Source of the DNA: Chryseomonas sp014190935
GTDB taxonomy: Bacteria > Pseudomonadota > Gammaproteobacteria > Pseudomonadales > Pseudomonadaceae
Direction: 5' to 3'
Length of the DNA: 64,000 bases
Assembly: GCF_014190935.1 (NCBI RefSeq)
Contig: NZ_JACHVV010000001.1
Span: forward strand, 248,001 to 312,000
The notes beneath the pieces are model-generated. The model saw only the letters and a list, made by a program, of their open reading frames with translations. It was not told the origin of the DNA and made no database searches. A program made the translations under genes and the position numbers. Of this stretch, positions 60,443 to 64,000 are shown one piece after another (the stretch's first letter is position 1; each line of letters begins with the position of its first letter).

Positions 60443-62038
60443 TCAATGGAACTGGTTCATGGTGTTGTCCTTGCCCGCCGCCTTGAGCGCGGCCTCCCCG
60501 GCAAAGTATTCCTTGTGGTCGTCGCCCATGTCCGAGCCGGCCATGTTCTGGTGCTTGACGCAGGCGATGCCCTGGCGGATCTCCTGGCGCTGCACGCCCT
60601 TGACGTAGGCCAGCATGCCTTCCTCGGCGAAGTAGCCCTTGGCCAGGTTATCGGTGGACAGGGCCGCGGTGTGGTAGGTGGGCAGGGTGATCAGGTGGTG
60701 GAAGATGCCCGCCTCACGCGCCGCATCGCGCTGGAAGCTCTGGATCCGCGCATCGGCCAGGCGCCCCAGTTCGGTGTCGTCGTAGTCCACGCTCATCAGC
60801 TTGGCGCGGTCGTAGGCGGAGACGTCCTTGCCCTCGGCCTGCAGGGCGTCGAACACCTGCTGGCGGAAGCTCAGCGTCCAGTTGAAGGAGGGGCTGTTGT
60901 TGTAGACTAGCTTGGCGTTGGGCACGACCTCGCGGATGCGGTCGACCATGGCCTTGATCTGGCCGACGTGGGGCTTCTCGGTCTCGATCCACAGCAGGTC
61001 GGCGCCGTTCTGCAGCGACGTGATGCAGTCCAGCACCACCCGGTCCACGCCGCTGCCGGCACGGAACTGGAACAAGCCGCTGGCCAGGCGCTTGGGCCGC
61101 AGCAGCTTGCCGCCGCGGCTGATCAGGACATCGCCGTTGCCCAGCTGGCTGGCGTCCACCTCGTCGCAGTCGAGGAAGCCGTTGTACTGGTCGCCCAGGT
61201 CGCCCGGCTGCTTGCTGACGGCGATCTGCTTGGTCAGGCCGGCGCCCAGGGAGTCGGTGCGGGCGACGATGACGCCCTCGTCCACGCCCAGTTCCAGGAA
61301 GGCGTAGCGCACGGCGTTGATCTTGGCCAGGAAGTCCTCGTGGGGCACCGTGACCTTGCCGTCCTGGTGGCCGCACTGCTTCTCGTCGGAGACCTGGTTT
61401 TCCAACTGGATGCAGCAGGCTCCGGCTTCGATCATCTTCTTGGCCAAGAGGTAGGTGGCCTCGGCGTTGCCGAACCCGGCATCGATGTCGGCGATAATCG
61501 GCACCACGTGGGTTTCGTAGCCATCGATCCTGGCCTGGATGGCGGCGGCCTTGGCGTTCTCGTCGGCGGCGCGGGCGGCGTCCAGCTCGCGGAACAGCAT
61601 GGCCAGCTCGCAGGCGTCGGCCTGGCGCAGGAAGGTGTAGAGCTCTTCGATCAGCGCCGGCACGCTGGTCTTCTCGTGCATGGACTGATCCGGCAGCGGG
61701 CCGAATTCCGAGCGCAGCGCGGCGATCATCCAGCCGGACAGATAGAGGTAGCGGCCCTGGGTGCTGCCCAGGTGCTTCTTGATGGCGATCAGCTTCTGCT
61801 GCCCGATGAAGCCGTGCCAGCAGCCCAGCGACTGGGTGTAGGCGCTGCTGTCGGCGTCGTAGGCGGCCATGTCCCGGCGCATGATGGCCGCGCAGTGGCG
61901 GGCGATGTCGAGACCGGTCTTGAAGCGATTCTGCAGGCGCATCCTCGCGGCGTATTCCGGATTGATGGCGCTCCAGTGGTTGCCGGTGCTGTTCTTGAGG
62001 GCGGCGATGGCTTGAACGTCGTTCTCGTAAGCGGACAT
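60443..62038 (-). CDS. aceA: Isocitrate lyase
   Basis: 531-residue isocitrate lyase of the long (Pseudomonas/Acinetobacter) class, cleaving isocitrate to glyoxylate and succinate in the glyoxylate shunt. Active-site loop EKQCGHQDGKV (about residues 217-227; Cys catalytic, KQCGH instead of KKCGH as in this class), metal site IADIDAGFGNAEAT, and NNSPSFNW near residue 390. Malate synthase is not in the window. Upstream lie two paired operators at 62248 and 62386 that may bind RccR. Confidence 0.96.
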   Translation of the reverse strand: MSAYENDVQAIAALKNSTGNHWSAINPEYAARMRLQNRFKTGLDIARHCAAIMRRDMAAYDADSSAYTQSLGCWHGFIGQQKLIAIKKHLGSTQGRYLYLSGWMIAALRSEFGPLPDQSMHEKTSVPALIEELYTFLRQADACELAMLFRELDAARAADENAKAAAIQARIDGYETHVVPIIADIDAGFGNAEATYLLAKKMIEAGACCIQLENQVSDEKQCGHQDGKVTVPHEDFLAKINAVRYAFLELGVDEGVIVARTDSLGAGLTKQIAVSKQPGDLGDQYNGFLDCDEVDASQLGNGDVLISRGGKLLRPKRLASGLFQFRAGSGVDRVVLDCITSLQNGADLLWIETEKPHVGQIKAMVDRIREVVPNAKLVYNNSPSFNWTLSFRQQVFDALQAEGKDVSAYDRAKLMSVDYDDTELGRLADARIQSFQRDAAREAGIFHHLITLPTYHTAALSTDNLAKGYFAEEGMLAYVKGVQRQEIRQGIACVKHQNMAGSDMGDDHKEYFAGEAALKAAGKDNTMNQFH

Positions 62039-62247
62039 GAGTCGATCCTTCTCGATGAGGTTGGCTTGGGTACCAGTCTTTTCCCAACGTCCGGCAGCGG
62101 GATGGCGGTTGCCACCCGGCTACCGGTCGCGAAGGCGAAAGGTCAGCCCAGCTGTCGAGTCATGTCGCCGTACGTGCCTGCATGGATCCGGACGTCACCT
62201 CTGGCGACGCTGCCTCGAGCAGCGCGGCATTTCAGTCGTCTTCTCTT

Positions 62248-62271
62248 GTAGTGCCTCTTGAGCATCACTAC
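62248..62271. promoter_or_regulatory. Operator 1 upstream of aceA (GTAGTG-N12-CACTAC)
   Basis: GTAGTG at 62248-62253 and CACTAC at 62266-62271, about 210-233 bases before aceA. The same arms and the same 12-base spacer recur 138 bases upstream. Confidence 0.65.
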
Positions 62272-62381
62272 GCAAGACGGCCCGAGGGTCACCCGGAGCC
62301 CAGGCGCGACCCGCATGGATAGGGGGTTCGCGTCCGGTGCAGTTAGAGATTTGCAGGAGATCGGGGCGTCGTCAACCGAGT

Positions 62382-62413
62382 TTTGTAGTGCTTTCGTATA
62401 GTCACTACAAAAG
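62382..62413. promoter_or_regulatory. Operator 2 upstream of aceA (TTTTGTAGTG-N12-CACTACAAAA)
   Basis: Perfect 10-bp inverted arms around 12 bases. Contains TGTAGT...ACTACA, the pattern I recall for RccR, the KDPG-responsive RpiR-type regulator of aceA, glcB and pckA in Pseudomonas. Confidence 0.7.
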
Positions 62414-62632
62414 TCGTAGACGCGGCCGGGAGCGGGTTTGGGGCGTCTATTGCTGACTCATGGGTCGCTGGCGGGAGCAAAACAGGGCCGCAAGCCACGG
62501 CGCTGGCCGTGACCCTGTGGTCACTCGGGAGGTGATCCGACGCCTACCCGTATCTGCCCCCGGTTAGGGGCAGATACGCGAGCGGCGGGCGGGACTTGCC
62601 GGTCAGTGCCGACGAACGGTAAGTCCCCCGGC

Positions 62633-64000
62633 CTAGGACGACGTGGCGGCGGTAAGGCCGGTGAGGGTATCGGCGATGTCCTTGGTGCGGTGGGAGGTCT
62701 GGGCGGTGAGCCGACCGGATTCGCGCAGGACGGCGAGCAACTCCTGCAGCGAGCCGACGTCCTCGGCCTGGCCGGCGATATGGGCGCCGACCTCGCTGAT
62801 GGCGCGGGACAGCTGGTCGATGTCGGCGCCGATCTCGGCGGCGTTCTTGTGGGTGATGGCCGCCAGGTTGCGCACCTCGTCGGCCACCACCGCGAAGCCG
62901 CGACCGCTCTCGCCGGCGCGCGCCGCCTCGATGGCCGCGTTGAGCGCCAGCAGGTTGGTCTGGCCGGCGATCTGCTGGATCACCTGGACGATGGACTGGA
63001 TGCGCAGACTCGACTGGCTCAGCTCGTTGGCGCTGCGCACCACGTCCTCGGCCTGTTCGGTGAGGTGCTGCACGGTGCTGTCGGCCTGGCGGGCGACCTC
63101 GCCCTGCTGCAGGATGTTGCCCGCCAGATCGTCCATGCTGCTGTGCAATTCGCCGGAGTAGTGCCGCAACTGCTCGCCGATCTCCTGGCGACTCTGGTGC
63201 GCCTGGCGCAGCACCTGGCCGAGATCGGCGAGGCCGCCGAACACCGCCTGGATGGAGTCGTCGAGGCCCTGGGCATCCACCACGCCGGTGAAGTTCTGCC
63301 GCTTGAATTCATTGATCTGGTTGACCACCACCTGGCTCAGGCCGGCCAGTTTCTTGATCTGCCGGCGCAGGAAGAAGGCCTTGAATTCGCCATAGTGGGC
63401 GGCGAAGTTGTCGACGTAGTCGTCGCGGAAGGGCGCGCCCTCCGGGGTGCGGAAAAAGAACACCGCGGTCAGCGTCTGGTTGAGGTTCAGGCCGAGGATC
63501 TCGCCAAAGGTGGAAAAGCCCACCACCGGCGTCTGGCCGAACACCTCGCCCATGCGCGGCAACTCGGCGCCGTTGTTGGCGCGGCGTAGGATGCAGTCGT
63601 TGAGCACGCCCACCAGCGGGGTGCCGCTCTTGCCCTGCAGGAAGCGCGCGAAGTCCTCGCGGGTGGCGTCCACCAGCGAGGTGCGCTTGACCATCACCAA
63701 CTCTTCGCCGGGCGCCACGTCGCAGAACAGGTGGATGCGCTCGCGCTCGTAGTCGATGCGGGCGATGGAGCGGACGAACAGCTCCTCGCCCACGCGGATG
63801 GCGAAGGAATAATCCGCCAGGCGCTGCTCCAGCTGCTCGGCGCGGCAGCTCAAGGCCTCGCAGAGGGCTGCCACCATGCTCTTGATCTGGCCGCGGCTGT
63901 CGACCACCTGGCTGATGTAGCGCTCTTCCAGGGAAGCGGTGAGGACACTGAGGCTGAGCGGTGTGGCGCTGAAGTTCTGGCTCTTGAACACCCCGAAGCG
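62633..64000 (-). CDS. FIST-domain soluble chemoreceptor, 5' end outside window
   Basis: At least 455 residues; the frame stays open to the window edge, so the N-terminus is missing. The visible N-terminal 190 residues resemble the FIST C domain (VGEELFVRSIARIDYERERIHLFCDVAPGEEL; PVVGFSTFGEILGLNLNQTLTAVFFF), a sensory module proposed to bind small ligands such as amino acids. A coiled-coil methyl-accepting domain follows with EAARAGESGRGFAVVADEVR. No membrane helix is seen, so it is probably cytoplasmic. A FIST N domain is expected beyond 64000. Confidence 0.85.
   Translation of the reverse strand, partial: RFGVFKSQNFSATPLSLSVLTASLEERYISQVVDSRGQIKSMVAALCEALSCRAEQLEQRLADYSFAIRVGEELFVRSIARIDYERERIHLFCDVAPGEELVMVKRTSLVDATREDFARFLQGKSGTPLVGVLNDCILRRANNGAELPRMGEVFGQTPVVGFSTFGEILGLNLNQTLTAVFFFRTPEGAPFRDDYVDNFAAHYGEFKAFFLRRQIKKLAGLSQVVVNQINEFKRQNFTGVVDAQGLDDSIQAVFGGLADLGQVLRQAHQSRQEIGEQLRHYSGELHSSMDDLAGNILQQGEVARQADSTVQHLTEQAEDVVRSANELSQSSLRIQSIVQVIQQIAGQTNLLALNAAIEAARAGESGRGFAVVADEVRNLAAITHKNAAEIGADIDQLSRAISEVGAHIAGQAEDVGSLQELLAVLRESGRLTAQTSHRTKDIADTLTGLTAATSS

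Larger units (their letters stand above)
62039..62632. other. 594-base intergenic region upstream of aceA
   Basis: No credible ORF. It contains the two operators at 62248-62271 and 62382-62413. At its other end are a 12-bp perfect hairpin (62549-62560 and 62567-62578) and a 10-bp hairpin with one G-U pair (62591-62600 and 62618-62627), just past the chemoreceptor stop, without T-runs. I cannot place the aceA promoter with confidence. Confidence 0.6.

Overview
The window is a high-GC, gene-dense chromosomal segment of a Pseudomonas. Diagnostic products include the lipoprotein OprI, type IV pilus PilZ, the TgpA transglutaminase, MltF2 and a FIST-domain chemoreceptor. Several blocks keep the gene order I remember from P. 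aeruginosa PAO1 (pabC-mltG-tmk-holB-pilZ-tatD; ETF-QO/etfBA; pyrF-moxR-DUF58-tgpA; ABC pair-tesA-ldt-oprI). An L-arabinose cluster and other differences suggest a relative of the P. oryzihabitans type, but the species is a guess. I see no rRNA, tRNA, insertion sequence, prophage or CRISPR array.

Region by region. 1-4122: pabC (3' end), mltG, tmk, holB, pilZ and a TatD hydrolase form a compact operon, followed by a probable RgsA-type small RNA on the other strand. 4338-8589: a class V aminotransferase, divergent from a TetR regulator, then a stand-alone moaA, a lipoprotein and a DUF1285 protein. 8622-12245: ETF-QO, divergent from etfBA, with a PsrA-like box between them. 12463-17449: a MocR-type regulator, a lipoprotein, a Gfo/Idh/MocA oxidoreductase, a DUF2897 protein and a PACE efflux protein divergent from a LysR regulator. 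17527-22205: pyrF and the moxR-DUF58-tgpA operon. 22187-31079: a small membrane protein, a chemoreceptor with a FliA-type promoter, a second TatD, mltF2, a small methyltransferase-like ORF, greB, an ABC exporter pair and the tesA esterase. 31178-36918: an L,D-transpeptidase facing oprI, a small GNAT, DAHP synthase, a thioredoxin-like protein, a universal stress protein and cysB.

37053-53372 is an accessory catabolic block between cysB and a cysH-like gene/pabB. It holds a GbpR-like LysR regulator, an AraD1-type dehydratase, alpha-ketoglutarate semialdehyde dehydrogenase, a periplasmic aldose epimerase, an arabonate-type dehydratase, AraFGH importer, a lactonase, two tandem DgoR-like FCD regulators and two MFS transporters. 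Together they describe non-phosphorylating L-arabinose oxidation to 2-oxoglutarate, but no sugar 1-dehydrogenase lies inside the block. REP-type repeats flank and punctuate it.

55598-62038 is a two- and three-carbon module: prpR-prpB-prpC-prpD (without the acnD-prpF pair usual in Pseudomonas) followed by a convergent isocitrate lyase gene with two paired GTAGTG-N12-CACTAC operators upstream. The window ends inside a soluble FIST-domain chemoreceptor gene. No wholly new system was found; the most useful leads are regulatory sites, the uncaptured sRNA, the prp rearrangement, the divergent cysH-like gene and the accessory arabinose block.
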